Below are positions 1-12,700 of a DNA stretch of 64,000 nt, in pieces. The stretch comes from Balaenoptera acutorostrata (taxonomy: Eukaryota; Chordata; Mammalia; Artiodactyla; Balaenopteridae). Numbering within the stretch: position 1 is the stretch's first letter; each line of letters opens with the position of its first letter. The notes under the pieces are model-generated. The model searched no databases and had not been told where the DNA came from. It saw only the letters and a list, made by a program, of their open reading frames with translations. The stretch lies in the NCBI RefSeq assembly GCF_949987535.1, contig NC_080078.1, positions 49,502,207 through 49,566,206 of the forward strand. The letters are read 5' to 3'. A program made the translations under genes and the position numbers.

Positions 1-639
1 GTTTGTCAGACATGCAGGTGCTCAGGCCCCTGCCCAGAAGTACCGAATCCAAGTCTGCATTTCAATAAGAACCCCCATGGTGACTCCTTGCACCTTAAAG
101 ACTGGGAAACATTGTTCTAGAATCTACATCGTATGCATTTACCAGTAAAGTGAGCAGATACAGGAAAAAAAATAACTCAGTTCTGATTTCCCCAAATCTC
201 TGAAAGAAGTGGTTGACCTTTCCAGAGAGTTAAAATTCACCCAGGGTTTGAGGTCCTGGAATTCTCAGGGTGCTAATATACTCAGCCCAGAGGACATGTT
301 TACCAAAGGCATCCGGGTACCCCATGGTGCTTGGACCCATTTCCTCAATGCACCAGAATCATGAAGGAGACCAAGCCTGTGGGTCCCTCGTTGGAGCTGA
401 TGCCTCGGCTTGTGCTGTAAAATGGCTGGAGAGTCTGTTTTGTGGTACCAATGAGTCACAAAGGCAAACTAAGGGTTGGCTATTTCCCTGAAGCTGCCCA
501 AAGTAGAAAGTGCAAGGAGATATTCTCAGCACGTAGCCAGAGGGATTTAGAGACCAAACTTCAGCTTCTGAGTTAAGATTCATGTTACTAACAGGATAAG
601 GCATCACACTAGATTGATTTTCACACAAGAATCCACAGC

Positions 640-1110
640 TGTCTGCGTCCTACATGTGGTCTGGCAGTAGCTGGACTTAGCGAGTGGGTAAGAGTGTCAT
701 CTAGAGCTGTCCATGTACCTGTATCCTCTCAGCCCAGCTCCTTAATGCAGACACAGGCTATTCTTTGTCCAAAACATATTTTTCTGGCTGTGGGAGCATA
801 CTCAGCCTGAGTCAGGACAGCCCTCAACCAACCACAAGTGGGAACTGGTACATAAATACCCCAGCTCCCACCCCTCAGGTGGGATAACACTGAGGCATGT
901 CTATACTGGCACCCAGAGTTTCCTAGTAGGCTTGAGCTCCAGGTGTTTACTGTGCTAACATGCTTGACAACACGCCCTTTATTGGCCACCTCCCCTGCTC
1001 TGTCTTCATCCCCTGCTTCTCTGACTCATCCTGGGATCACTTCCTAAATAAATGACTTGCCTTCACATCCATGTCTCAGGTCTGCTCCTAGGGGAAATGA
1101 ACCAAGACAA
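640..1110 (+). repeat. Possible LTR-like repeat
   Basis: The right end reads cctaaataaatgacttgcct followed by gtctcaggtctgctcctagg. This resembles the polyadenylation end of old mammalian LTRs. The left boundary is not resolved. Confidence 0.35.
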
Positions 1111-1330
1111 GAGCAACAGACTTGGGTTTGAATTTTGACTCTTACCGCCACGTGTCATGCGTGTGTCCTTGGGCAGGTCATTCAATCACTTTGAGCATTG
1201 CTTTCTCTTAATAAGTGGGAATAATGAAGAGAAATAGGAATCTGGATTTTTGTTAAATTTAAATGGTTGATTATATAAAGGGCTTAATGTAGTGCTTGGC
1301 AGCAGTGAATGCTGAATAAATGAGAGTTAG
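1107..1330 (+). repeat. MIR SINE
   Basis: The core pattern is tgggtttgaattttgactct, then ccttgggcaggtcattcaatcac, then a ctgaataaatgagag end. Confidence 0.7.
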
Positions 1331-1340
1331 GATCTCAGTA

Positions 1341-1653
1341 CAGTTGTCCCTTGGTATCCACGGGGGATTGGTTTCAGGAGCCCCTGTGGACACACGAATC
1401 TGCAAATGCTCAAGTCCTTTATATAAAATGGCATAGTGTTTGCATATAACCTACACACATCCTCCCATATACTTTAAATCATCTCTAGGTTATTTATAAT
1501 ACCTAATACAATGTAAATGCTGTATAAATAGTTGCCAGCACGCGATAAAGTTTTGCTTTTTGTAACTTTCTGGAATTTTTTTCCCAAATATTTTCCATCT
1601 GTAGTTGGTTGAATCTGATGGGTGTGGAACATGCAGAAATGGAGGGCTGACTG
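1341..1653. mobile_element. TcMar-Tigger-type non-autonomous DNA transposon
   Basis: A 313-bp element has imperfect inverted ends (cagttgtcccttggtatcca, and its complement-like ggagggctgactg at the right). It is flanked by TA at 1339-1340 and 1654-1655, the expected Tigger target duplication. The interior (tatataaaatggcatagt, cctaatacaatgtaaatgct) matches the common mammalian Tigger-derived repeat. It has no coding capacity. Confidence 0.85.
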
Positions 1654-2618
1654 TAATTGTAACATTTGCAATCCAGGAATAAATAAGCCCTGGTGATAAA
1701 TTCTGCTAAAACTGCACTTCTGAGTTGTCTACTTTTCCTTAGAGAGTATAGCTTTTGGGTGTTCTGATTTTGTTCAGTTCCTCATTCTGATTTTGTGGGA
1801 AATAAAGAAATGATGAATAGCTTGAAGTTATTGGTCAATCCAGGTCACATAGAATTCAAAGTTTATTATGATGGTCTGCAATGGTTTGACTACACTTCAG
1901 GTATATTTTTCTCATACAGAATGCAAAAATTCAAGGGCCCAGAATTCTGATTTATTTACTATGGTTCTAAATAACAAGTGGGTATCCTCTAGTATTGATC
2001 TACATAAAAATAGGACCTCTTCTCCCCCCAAAGTCAGGAGAGTATCCTTAAGATATAAGCAGAGGACACAGGTGGAGCAAAGTCCAGGAAAGCAGAGCAA
2101 GTGTAGTTGTATGAAATCCCATAATCCTGATGTTTAAGAACATTCCAGTTTAGGGGGCCATTCTTAAACTCCATCTCATAAGTTATTAGCTCCTATCTGG
2201 GCTGGTTGCATGCCTCCTGCACACATAGGAAGGCAACTTTCATCTTCTGCAGATCCTTCAAAAAATCTCCATGTTATCATTTCAATCTGCATGGATACGT
2301 ATTAAGGATTAAAGCACCATTGTTTACTGAGGTGTTTAGTATTATCCTGGGAACAGTAAAACAAGATAGAGCGCCAGCAGCAACTGATGCCTTACCTATT
2401 AGGACTCCACTTAATTATTTTCCCCTCTATATGCCATCTCACCTCCAGGACCTCTCAAGTGAGAAGTCATTTCAAGGACCCTGGAGGTAGCCTTGCTCTC
2501 AAAGGTGGCTGTTTCTGTGGTGTAAATACAACAGCAGAGAGAGTTGTTCATGGGTAAAAGTCCTGTTGAGCACATTAGTGAGTGAGAACAAGGGATCTGT
2601 GTACCTGAGAATGAAAGT

Positions 2619-3106
2619 GTATTAGTTTCTTACAGCTGCTGGAAAAAATTAACACAAATGTAGGGCTTTACGAAACACAAATTATCTTACAGTTCTGGAG
2701 GCCAAAACTCTGAAATGGGTCTTACTGGGCTAAAACCAAGTCGAGGTGCTTTCCTTTCTGGAAGCTGGGTCGGGGGGGGGGGGACCCATTTCCTTGCTTT
2801 TTGCAGCTTCTAGAGGCTTCTGGCATTCATTGGCTGTGGTTTCTTTGATCTCCAAAGCCAGCAATGGCTTGAAGTTTTTCTCACATGGCATCACTCTGAC
2901 ACTCACTCCTCTGTTTCCCTTTTCCACATTTAAGGACCCTGTGATTACCCTGGACCCCGTGCAACCTCTTTACTTTAAGATTATCTGAGTAGCAACCTGA
3001 ATTCCATCTGGATCCTTCATTCCCCTTTATCACAAAATATAATATGGTCACAGGCTCTGGGGATTAAGACACAGGCATGTTGGGGGACCATTATTCTACC
3101 TCCCAC
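2619..3106 (-). repeat. Old interspersed LTR-like repeat, antisense
   Basis: It begins tattagtttcttacagctgc and contains ttatcttacagttctggagg. It ends near ggggaccattattctacctc. These are the landmarks of a common mammalian repeat, probably an LTR; I do not assign a family name. A run of 12 G interrupts it at 2772-2783. Confidence 0.55.
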
Positions 3107-3189
3107 AGAGAACTAAAGAGCCATAGCAGTTCATACATGACAGAATGTCATGGATTAAATGATGGACTCTGACCCTCACTGCATGCAAT

Positions 3190-3405
3190 CCTTAATTGGG
3201 AAAAGCAGGATTTGTACAGACAGTGCCAGGCTTCACCACTGAGGGGCTCTATGATCTTGGACAGGTATACAACAACCTATTTAGGCCTGAATCTCCTCAC
3301 CTGTAAATGAGGACCGTCCACAGCGTTAAATAAATACATAAGAGAAGGTTATTAGCTCAGCATCTGGCACAGAGTAAATTCTCAATAAGTGCTATTTGCT
3401 GGTAT
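3190..3405 (+). repeat. MIR SINE
   Basis: The landmarks are tgatcttggacaggtataca, tctcctcacctgtaaatgag and gcatctggcacagagtaaat. Confidence 0.7.
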
Positions 3406-3604
3406 AACATAACCACAGCGAACATGTATTATAAAGATATAGATAAGAAGTGTTATCTATTATCTGGCGGTATAAACAGAGAGCATGAGGGTTAAGTTAC
3501 TGAATGTTTTAAAAGCTGTGTAAAATTGGAAGATAAAATGAAATCCTTGAATTATAATTTCGGCAAAGGATTAAGGAATTACAATTTTGTCTGAAAATAA
3601 TTTC

Positions 3605-3714
3605 AAACTTAACAAAAATATTTGCAAGAATAAGAATACTACAAAGAACACCCAGGTACATTTTACCCAGATTCATCTATTAACACTGAATCCCATTTAC
3701 TTTATCATTCTATC

Positions 3715-3750
<36 letters not shown>

Positions 3751-3800
3751 CCTACCTATCTATCATCTATCTATCTATCATCATCATCATCTCTATAGAA
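3605..3800. repeat. Old L1 3'-region fragment with an (ATCT)n microsatellite
   Basis: Sequence ttgcaagaataagaatacta and ttttacccagattcatctat matches a piece also present near 22490. An (ATCT)n/(ATC)n tract fills 3711-3792. Confidence 0.55.
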
Positions 3801-3999
3801 TTTCCAAGGGAAGACTAGTGAATGGTACAATTTGGGCTGAATTCCAAATGATAAATGCAGATAGAGAAGGTGAGATATTGCGATTTGTAGTAAGAAATGA
3901 TGTATTTGGTCTTCATCCACTACACTGTTCCTGGCACATAGCTCCTAAAACACTTAGAATTTCCTGAGTGCTGAAAGCTATATTGGTGTCTTTTGTTAT

Positions 4000-4640
4000 G
4001 TTAATGATGTGACTTTTGGAAAGCACCTAAGGATGGGGACTGGTTGCCAGGGGAACTGACCAGTGATTAGAGGGTTGGAATTTTCAGTCTTTCCTCCCAA
4101 CCTCTGGGGAGGGTTAGGGGCTGGAGATTGAGTTCAATCACCAATGGCCAATGGCCAATGATTTAATCAACTGTGCCAATGAGACCTCCATAAGCCCCCA
4201 GAAGGATGGGGTTCAGAGAGCTTCTGAGTTGATGAAACAAACCTGGAGATTCAGGGAGAGGTTGTGGAAGCTCCTGCATGCTTTCCCACCCACCTTGCCC
4301 TGTGCATCTCTTCCATCTGGCTGTTACTGAGTTATAACCTTTTATAGTTAGCTGATAATCTAGTAAGTAAACTGGTTTCCTGAGTTTTGTGAGCTGCTCT
4401 AGCAAATTAGTTGAACCTAAAGGAGAGGGTGATGGGAACTTCTGATTTTTAGCTGGTCACTCAGAAGAACAGGTGACAACCTGGACGTGAGATTGGCATC
4501 TGAAATGGGGACAGACCTGTGGAGTCTGATGCCGTCACCAGGTAGATAGTGTCAGAAATAAGTTGAATTGTTGGATGCCCAGCTGGTGTTGCAGAATTTC
4601 TTGTTGGTGTAGAGAACCCCACACACATTGGAATTGGTTC
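4000..4640 (+). repeat. Endogenous retrovirus LTR-like sequence
   Basis: It contains ccataagcccccagaaggat, tgcatctcttccatctggct and gataatctagtaagtaaact. These are landmarks of an old ERV1-type mammalian LTR as I remember it. I see no retroviral coding sequence beside it and no clear target duplication. Confidence 0.5.
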
Positions 4641-5039
4641 CTGAATCATTAACGGGACAAGAGAACTGCTTTGAGGAGAGCTGATCTTTACAATCCATAA
4701 AGACAAATCTTTTCCACCTGATGCTCTTCAAAGTTTTAACTCAAAGTTGCTTGTATCTCTGTTTTCAGCTCCCCTGGACACCTGGGAGGGCTACTAAATG
4801 CTGTGAGAAAAGCTAATCCCTCCAAGGGACAGCATGGCACACAGCAGAACAGGCACTTTTCCTTGCTTCTTGAAGTACATACATCTTGGCTTATATACAT
4901 GTCTTTGTGGCTCTACATTAACTGGCCAAGGCCTTAATTTTAAGGCTCTTCTCCAGTAGTTCAGCCCCACACTCAGGACACACTTGGGGGTCTTGCTGTC
5001 TTTGCACACTGCAGATTAGTCTTCTGTTTGAAACTTCCT

Positions 5040-5170
5040 TTCCCTCACCCCTGATTAGAATTCTCTTAATCCTTCAAAGTCTATGGCAAATGCTATGCAT
5101 TTCATGCAGTCCCCTTAATGAGATGACCTCTGCATTCTTCTGGGTCACCATAATGTTCTCTACTATCCCT
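5040..5170 (+). repeat. L2-like fragment
   Basis: The stretch ctcttaatccttcaaagtct followed by a pyrimidine-rich tail resembles the L2 3' region. Confidence 0.4.
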
Positions 5171-5214
5171 TAGTGGCGGTGGTGATGACAATGACGAGGA
5201 TAATAATAATCATA

Positions 5215-5430
5215 ATAACACAGCAGGTACAAACAATTCAGTAGTTTCTATTACCAGGTATTGTGCTAAGCACTTCATATTCCTTCTCCAGCATATCATG
5301 AATCAGGCATCATAATAGAGACTATTTTTGGAATTAGTAAATAGAGATCTAAGAAGGTTAAGTAATTTTCCTAGGACCACATGATAATAGGCTATAGAAC
5401 AAGGACACTAATGTTTACGTCAAGGCCTAT
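5215..5430 (-). repeat. MIR SINE, antisense
   Basis: The stretch tattgtgctaagcacttcat followed by aaggttaagtaattttccta is the reverse MIR pattern. Confidence 0.6.
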
Positions 5431-5489
5431 ACTTGTTAGAAAAAATACCAAATTGATGGTTTTAAATTTATATATGCTGTATGATAATT

Positions 5490-6190
5490 AACATTTTAGG
5501 AAAATTTATTTATAAGGAAATGTATAGATCTTAAGTGCACAATGCAATGAATTTTAATAAGAACGTGAGCATCACCCCACTCAAAATAACAACATTTCTA
5601 TCACCCCAGAAAGTTTTTCATGCCTCTTCTTACTAATTTTCCTCCCCTACAAGGAGAGGCGAATATTGTTGTGATTTATATCACCACAGAATTGTTTTAT
5701 CTGTTTTTGAGTTTTCTATAAACAAATTCATACTGTATGTACTCTTTTGTATATGGTTTATTTAATTAAAAATGATGTTTCTTGAGAGTCATCCACTTTG
5801 TATCAGTAGTTTATTCCTTTTTTATTGTAGACTTGTCTTCTATTATATGAATAAGACTTTTTTTTCCTATTCTCCTATTGATAGATATTTGGGTTGTTTC
5901 CAGTTTTGAGTATTATGAATAAAGCTCCTATGAACAGTCTTGTACAAACCTTTTAGTGGACATATGCTTTCATTTTCCTGGGAATTCTGAGCCGTGGGAT
6001 TTCTGGGTCATAGCATAGGGATGTGTTTAGCTTTACAAGATTTGCCAAAGGGTTTTCTAAATGAGTTGTGCCACTTACACTACAGTTATGGGATGGGTGA
6101 GTGTTCTAGTTGCTCCACACCTCTGACAACATTTGATGTCATCTTTTGGATTTTAACTATTCCGGTGGGTGTGAAAAGATACATTTGTCA
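5490..6190 (-). mobile_element. Old L1 ORF2 3' part, antisense
   Basis: The antisense ORF2 C-terminal landmarks are present: gatatttgggttgtttccag, tattatgaataaagctccta, tctgggtcatagcatagg and cggtgggtgtg. There is no open frame, so it is an old fossil. Confidence 0.75.
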
Positions 6191-7684
6191 AAGCCTTTAC
6201 TCTTAACCACTGCCCAATACCACTGTGGCCCTTTTTCACTTCAACCCATGATAATTACTTTTGTATATATCTGCTCCTCCTGCTAGATTGTAAGCTCTCA
6301 GTTAGCTAAGATATTACCTTATCATTTTTATAGTTCTCCAAAGCCCTAACATAGCGCCTGAATCAGAAAAGTGGTTTGATAAATGTTTAGTGAGTTTTGG
6401 CTTAGAACACTTTTTCTGCATTTTGTGACTCCCTTTACCAACTTTAGACCAGCAGTGTAAAAGAGTGCTCATCATGGTGACAGGAAGCCTGAGGATAGTT
6501 AATGTGACAAGGTGTGTCTGGTGATATATCTCCGGGCATACTGGCAAGATCCAGGGTCAGCTTAGACTAAATGAGTTTAGAAAATAACCTTATATTAGGG
6601 CTTATATCCCTCACTATGCATCAGAATCATGTGGGGAGCTCTGAAGAAATGCAACTGCCTTGGTCCCAACCTGAATATTTTGATCCACTTGTTTTGTAGG
6701 TGGACTGAGTCATTGACCTTTCATAGATATTCCTAGATGTTTCTATTGTGCAACTAGGACCGTGACATTCCTTTGCCCTCAGTAGAATTGAGTGAAGAAA
6801 TGAGAGGCTGCCATTGATAGATGTTTCTCTCCAAGAGTGAGATCATCACGTTTAATCATATCCATGGATGCAACTACAGTTGAATAATTATCCACTATTT
6901 CCTTTATCCTTCCTCAAGAAGACAGAATTTTTGATCACCAATTACCTGCCTTGCCAAAGAATCAAAAAGGCATAGCACAGTGTTCTAATGTCAAAAGCAT
7001 TTTCCTTCATCTCCTAATAAATTCATTTTTTGAACCCCTGAAAGATGTCTACACCAAATATGAATTCCCAACACTGTGAAGATAATTTGAATCTGGATGT
7101 AACAATTGATGATAAATGAAGAAAAAGGAACAGAACTGGAGGAACTAAACTTGGCTTATCAGAGATGAAAGCAAAGACTGAGTGGTTGATGTAACATTAA
7201 GAAATGGAGTCAACATATTTTGAATTAGCATTGAGCTAATGGTCAGAGTTGAGCTGTAGGTCTGAGGGGTCTCAAGTCTGGTTCTTGCAGAGTTCCTGGC
7301 CCTGAACTTCACTCTAGAGTATTCTTCTCACACAGCCACTGAAGGGGTTCAGTAAAGGCATAGCCAGAACTCACCCCACTCAGTGAGAGGATATATTTCA
7401 TCAGAATAACTCTACAAGTTGGAAAAGGGGGGTCACTTTGGAATGCTCCCATGCATTGGCTTTCCTCTCCTGGGGGATAATTGTTTTACGGTTTGAGGTT
7501 TCTGTGAGGTGGGCACAACAGAACTGGAACAAGTCTTCCTCACTTCTTTGTTTTCTTCTTCTCACTTCAATCTTTGTTACTTCCTTGGAGAACGAAGGGA
7601 GAGTGCCAAGGAAGAGGAACAGGGAAAAGTGGAGGGGGAGGGAAAGCAGGAGAGAATAGCAGTGAGAAAGAAGAGAGAGAAAAC

Positions 7685-7688
<4 letters not shown>

Positions 7689-7719
<31 letters not shown>
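7689..7719. repeat. (GT)n microsatellite
   Basis: About 15 GT units are uninterrupted, in a purine-rich context. Confidence 0.95.
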
Positions 7720-7720
<1 letters not shown>

Positions 7721-8061
7721 ACACATGCATGCACACAGAAAGAAAGGAGAGTTCTGATGAGAGTAATGAAGAATTAGGATCAGGAACTTTGAACTAGGAG
7801 GATCCTTACACATCATATAGTTGAACACCTTCATTTTGCAGTTGGAAAACTGAGTACAAGAAAGAGGAAAGGATCTACACAAGGTGATGCAAAAAATCAG
7901 GGGCAGAGCTGGACGAGAGAACTCAGGTGTCCACCACCACCTCCTTCTAAGTATTTCCTAATACTTCCCATGCTGCCTTGACCTCATCACAAAACCTCAC
8001 ACCCAGGGGCCTGAAAGGGCACTGCAATGACACTGACTAAATGGTTTGTGTGTGTGTGTGT

Positions 8062-8081
8062 GGGGGGGTGGGTGGGGTGGG
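8062..8081 (+). repeat. G-quadruplex-type tract after a short (TG)n
   Basis: Four G runs of 7, 3, 4 and 3 are separated by single T residues, directly after a (TG)n tract at 8047-8061. They lie on the template-opposite strand of SPTLC3. Confidence 0.7.
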
Positions 8082-8154
8082 ATAGTGAAAGGAGGCATTT
8101 AGGCTAAGGAACAAGATCACTTTTTACCTGACTATAAAATAAAACTTAAGTCTT

Positions 8155-8208
8155 CACATGGAAACAACCTAAATGTCCATTGACAGATGAATGGATAAAG
8201 AAGATATG
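8155..8208 (+). mobile_element. Left part of an older L1 3' end split by the later L1
   Basis: Sequence aacctaaatgtccattgaca is the ORF2 C-terminal stretch of an L1. It continues on the far side of the young L1 at 13970. The outer target-site duplication aacttaagtctt at 8143-8154 pairs with 14458-14469. Confidence 0.9.
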
Positions 8209-8814
8209 GTGCGGCTACCAGCGGCTTCTGCGTAGAAAGAGTTCCCAAACACGGCTGCTGCTGGTGCCTGTCCCCAGGGAGCTCCACCTCTTCGGGGGAC
8301 TCTCCAACACCAGCAGCCGTGTGGATGACAGGCTCTTGGTGCTCCAGCCAGGCTTCAAGGCTGTGTCTCTGAGGTGGGAGAGCCAAGTACAGGGCATTGG
8401 TCCACCAGAGACCTCCCAGCTCCATGTAATATCAAACGGCGAAAATCACCCAGAGATCTCCATCTCAATGCCAAGACCTAGCTCCACTCAACGACCAGCA
8501 AGCCACAGTGCTGGACACCCTATGCCAAACAACAAGCAAGACAGGAACACAAACCCACCCATTAGCAGAGAGGCTGCCTAAAATCATAATAAGGTCACAG
8601 ACACACCAAAACACACCACCAGACATGGACCTGCCTACCAGAAAGACAAGATCCAGCCTCATCCACCAGAACACAGGCACTAGTCCCCTCAACCAGGAAG
8701 CCTACACAACACACTGAACCAACCTCAGCCACTGGGGGCAGACACCAAAAACAACGGGAACTACGAATCTGCAGCCTGTGAAAAGGAGACCCCAAATACC
8801 ATAAGTTAAGCAAA

Positions 8815-9701
8815 ATGAGAAGACAAAGGAACACACAGCAGATGAAGGAGCAAGGTAAAAACCCACCAGACCAAACAAATGAAGAGGAAATAGGCAGTCT
8901 ACCTGAAAAAGAATAATGATAGTAAAGATGATCCAAAATCTTGGAAATAGAATGGAGAAAATACAAGAAACATTTAACAAGGACCTAGAAGAACTAAAGA
9001 GCAAACAAACAATCATAAAAAACACAATAAATGAAATTAAAAATTCTCTAGAAGGAATCAATAGCAGAATAACTGAGGCAGAAGAACGGATAAGTAACCT
9101 GGAAGATAAAATAGTGGAAATAACTACTGCAGAGCAGAATAAAGAAAAAAGAATGAAAAGAATTGAGGACAGTCTCAGAGACCTCTGGGACAACATTAAA
9201 CGCACCAACATTCAAATTATAGGGGTCCCAGAAGAAGAAGAGAAAAACAAAGGGACTAAGAAAATATTTGAAGAGATTATAGTTGAAAACTTCCCTAATA
9301 TGGGTAAGGAAATAGTTATTCAAGTCCAGGAAGCACAGAGAGTCCCCTATAGGATAAATTCAAGGAGAAACCTGCCAAGACACATATTAATCAAACTATC
9401 AAAAATTAAATACTAAGAAAAAATATTAAAAGCAGCAAGGGAAAAACAACAAATAAAATACAAGGGAATCCCCATAAAGTTAACAGCTGATCTTTCAGCA
9501 GAAACTCTGCAAGCCAGAAGGGAGTGGCAGGACATATTTAAAGCGATGAAAGGGAAAAACCTACAACCAAGATTACTCTATCCAGCAAAGATCTCTTTCA
9601 GATTTGATGGAGAATTTAAAACCTTTACAGACAAGCAAAAGCTAAGAGAATTCAGCATCACCAAACCAGCTTTACAACAAATGCTAAAGGAACTTCTCTA
9701 G
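8815..9701 (+). pseudogene. L1 ORF1 (RNA-binding chaperone), disrupted
   Basis: The start ATG at 8815 opens MRRQRNTQQMKEQGKNPPDQ and stops at TAA 8914-8916 after an indel. The frame resumes one base over at 8916 as MIVKMIQNLGNRMEKIQETF. It continues through a heptad-rich coiled coil (roughly 8950-9150) and an RRM-like block (RTNIQIIGVPEEEE), then hits TAA at 9414-9416 after KIKY. The remaining C-terminal domain, to AAGREKQ-like and LQQMLKELL, runs to the TAG at 9699-9701. ORF1p normally trimerises and coats L1 RNA. This copy has at least two inactivating lesions. Confidence 0.9.
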
Positions 9702-9759
9702 GGAGGAAACATAAAAGAAGGGAAAGACCTACAAAAACAAACCCAAAACAATTAAGAAA

Positions 9760-12700
9760 ATGGTAATAGGAACATACATATTGATAATTACCTTAAATGT
9801 AAATGGAGTAAATGCTCCAACCAAAAGGCATAGACTGGCTGAATGGATACAAAAACAAGACCCATATATATGCTGTCTACAGGAGACCCACTTCAGACCT
9901 AGGGACACATACAGACTGAAAGTGAGGGGATGGAAAAAGATATTCCATGCAAATGGAAATCAAAAGAAAGCTGGAGTAGCAATTCTCATTTCAGACGAAA
10001 TAGACTTTAAAACAAAGACTATTACAAGAGACAAAGAAGGACACTACATAATGATCAAGGGATCAATCCAAGAAGAAGATATAACAATTGTAAATATTTA
10101 TGCACCTAACATAGGAGCACCTCAATACATAAGGCAAATGCTAACAGCCATAAAAGGGGAAACTGACATTGGTACAATCATACTAGGGGACTTTAACACC
10201 CCACTTGCACCAATAGACAGATCATCCAAAATGAAAATAAATAAGGAAACACAAGCTTTAAATGATACATTAAACAAGGTGGACTTAATTGATATTTATA
10301 GAACATTCCATCCAAAAACAACAGAATACACTTTCTTCTCAAGTGCTCATGGAACATTCTCCAGGATAGATCGTATCTTGGGTCACAAGTCAAGACTTGG
10401 TAAATTTAAGAAAATTGAAATCGTATCAAGTACCTTTTCTGACCACAATGCTATGAGACTAGATATCAATTACAGGAAAAAATCTGTAAAAAATACAAAC
10501 ACATGGAGGCTAAACAATACACTACTTAATAACCAAGAGATCACTGAAGAAATCAAAGAGGAAATCAAAAAATACCTAGAAACAAATGACAATGAAAACA
10601 TGATGACTCAAAACCTATGGGATACAGCAAAAGCAGTTCTAATAGGTAAGTTTATAGCAATAAAATCCTGCCTTAAGAAATAAGAAACATCTCAAATAAA
10701 CAACCTAACTTTACACCTAAAGCAATTAGAGAAAGAACAACAACAACAAAAAAAACAAATTTAGTAGAAGGAAAGAAATCATAAAGATCAGATCAGAAAT
10801 AAATGAAAAAGAAATGAAGGAAACAATAGCAAAGATCAATAAAACTAAAAGCTGGTTCTTTGAGAAGATAAACAAAATTGATAAACCATTACCAGACTCA
10901 TCAAGAAAAAAAGGGAGAAGACTCAAATCAATAGAAGTAGAAATGAAAAAGGAGAAGTAACCACTGACACTGCAGAAATACAAAGGATCATGAGAGATTA
11001 CTAGAAGCAACTATATGCCAATAAAATGGACAACCTGGAAGGAATGGACAAACTCTTAGAAATGCACAACCTTCCAAGACTGAACCAAGAAGAAAGAGAA
11101 AATATGAACAGACCACTCACAAGCACTGAAATTGAAACTGTGATTAAAAATCTTCCAACAAACAAAAGCACAGGACCAGATGGCTTCACAGGCAAATTCT
11201 ATCAAACATTTAGAGAAGAGCTAACATTTATCCTTCTCAAACTCTTCCAAAATATAACAGAGGGAGGAACACTCCCAAACTCATTTTACGAGGCCACCAT
11301 CACCCTGATACCAAAACCAGACAAAGATGTCACGACAAAGAAAACTACAGACCAGTATCACTGATGAACATTGACACAAAAATCCTCAACAAAATACTAG
11401 CAAACAGAATCCAACAGCACATTAAAAGGATCATACACCATGACCAAGTGGGGTTTATCCCAGGAATGCAAGGATTCTTAAATATATGCAAATCAATCAA
11501 TGTGATACACCATATTAACAAAATGAAGGAGAAAAACCATATGACCATCTCAATAGATGCAGAGGAAGTTTTTGACAAAATTCAACACCCATTTATGATA
11601 AAAACTCTCCAGAAAGTAGGCATAGAGGGAACTTACCTCAACATAATAAAGGCCATATATGACAAACCCACAGCCAACATCGTCCTCAATGGTGAAAAAC
11701 TGAAACCATTTCCACTAAGATCAGGAACAAGACAAGGTTGCCCACTCTCACCACTATTATTCAACATAGTTTTGGAAGTTTTAGCCATAGCAATCAGAGA
11801 AGAAAAAGAAATAAAAGGAATCCAAACTAGAAAAGAAGAAGTAAAGCTGTCACTGTTTGCAGATGACATGATACTATACATGGAGAATCCTAAAGATGCT
11901 ACCAGAAAACTACTAGAACTAATCAATGAATTTAGTAAAGTAGCAGGATACAAAATTAATGCACAGAAATCTCTTGCATTCCTATACACTAATGATGAAA
12001 AATCTGAAAGTGAAATGAAGAAAACACTCCCATTTACCATTGCAACAAAAAGAGTAAAATATCTAGGAATAAACCTACTTAAGGAGATGAAAGACCTCTA
12101 TGCAGAAAATTATAAGACACTGATGAAAGAAATTAAAGATGATACAAATAGATGGAGAGATATACTATGTTCTTGGATTGGAAGAGTCAACATTGTGAAA
12201 ATGACTCTACTACCCAAAGCAATCTACAGATTCAATGCAATCCCTATCAAACTACCAACGGCATTTTTCACAGAACTAGAATAAAAAATTTCACAATTTG
12301 TATGGAAACACAAAAGACCCCGAATAGCCAAAGCAATCTTGAGCAAGAAAAATGGAGCTGGAAGAATCAGCCTCCATGACTTCAGACTATACTACAAAGC
12401 TACAGTAATCAAGACAGTATGGTACTGGCACAAAAACAGAAATATAGATCAATGGAACAGGATAGAAAGCCCAGAGATAAAACCACCCACATATGGTCAC
12501 CTTATCTTTGATAAAGGAGACAAGAATATACAGTGGAGAAAAGACAGCCTCTTCAATAAGTGGTGCTGGGAAAACTGGACAGCTACATATATAAGAATGA
12601 AATTAGAACACTCCCTAACACCATACACAAAAATAAACTTAAAATGGTTTAGAGACCTAAATGTAAGACCAGACACTATCAAACCCTTAGAGGAAAACAT

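Noticed and set aside
3711..3792. Regular direct repeats that might suggest a CRISPR-like array
   Set aside because: They are a simple ATCT microsatellite with no spacers.
7401..7736. Open frames of about 100 codons rich in His/Thr or Val/Cys
   Set aside because: They are translations of the (GT)n tract and low-complexity flanks.
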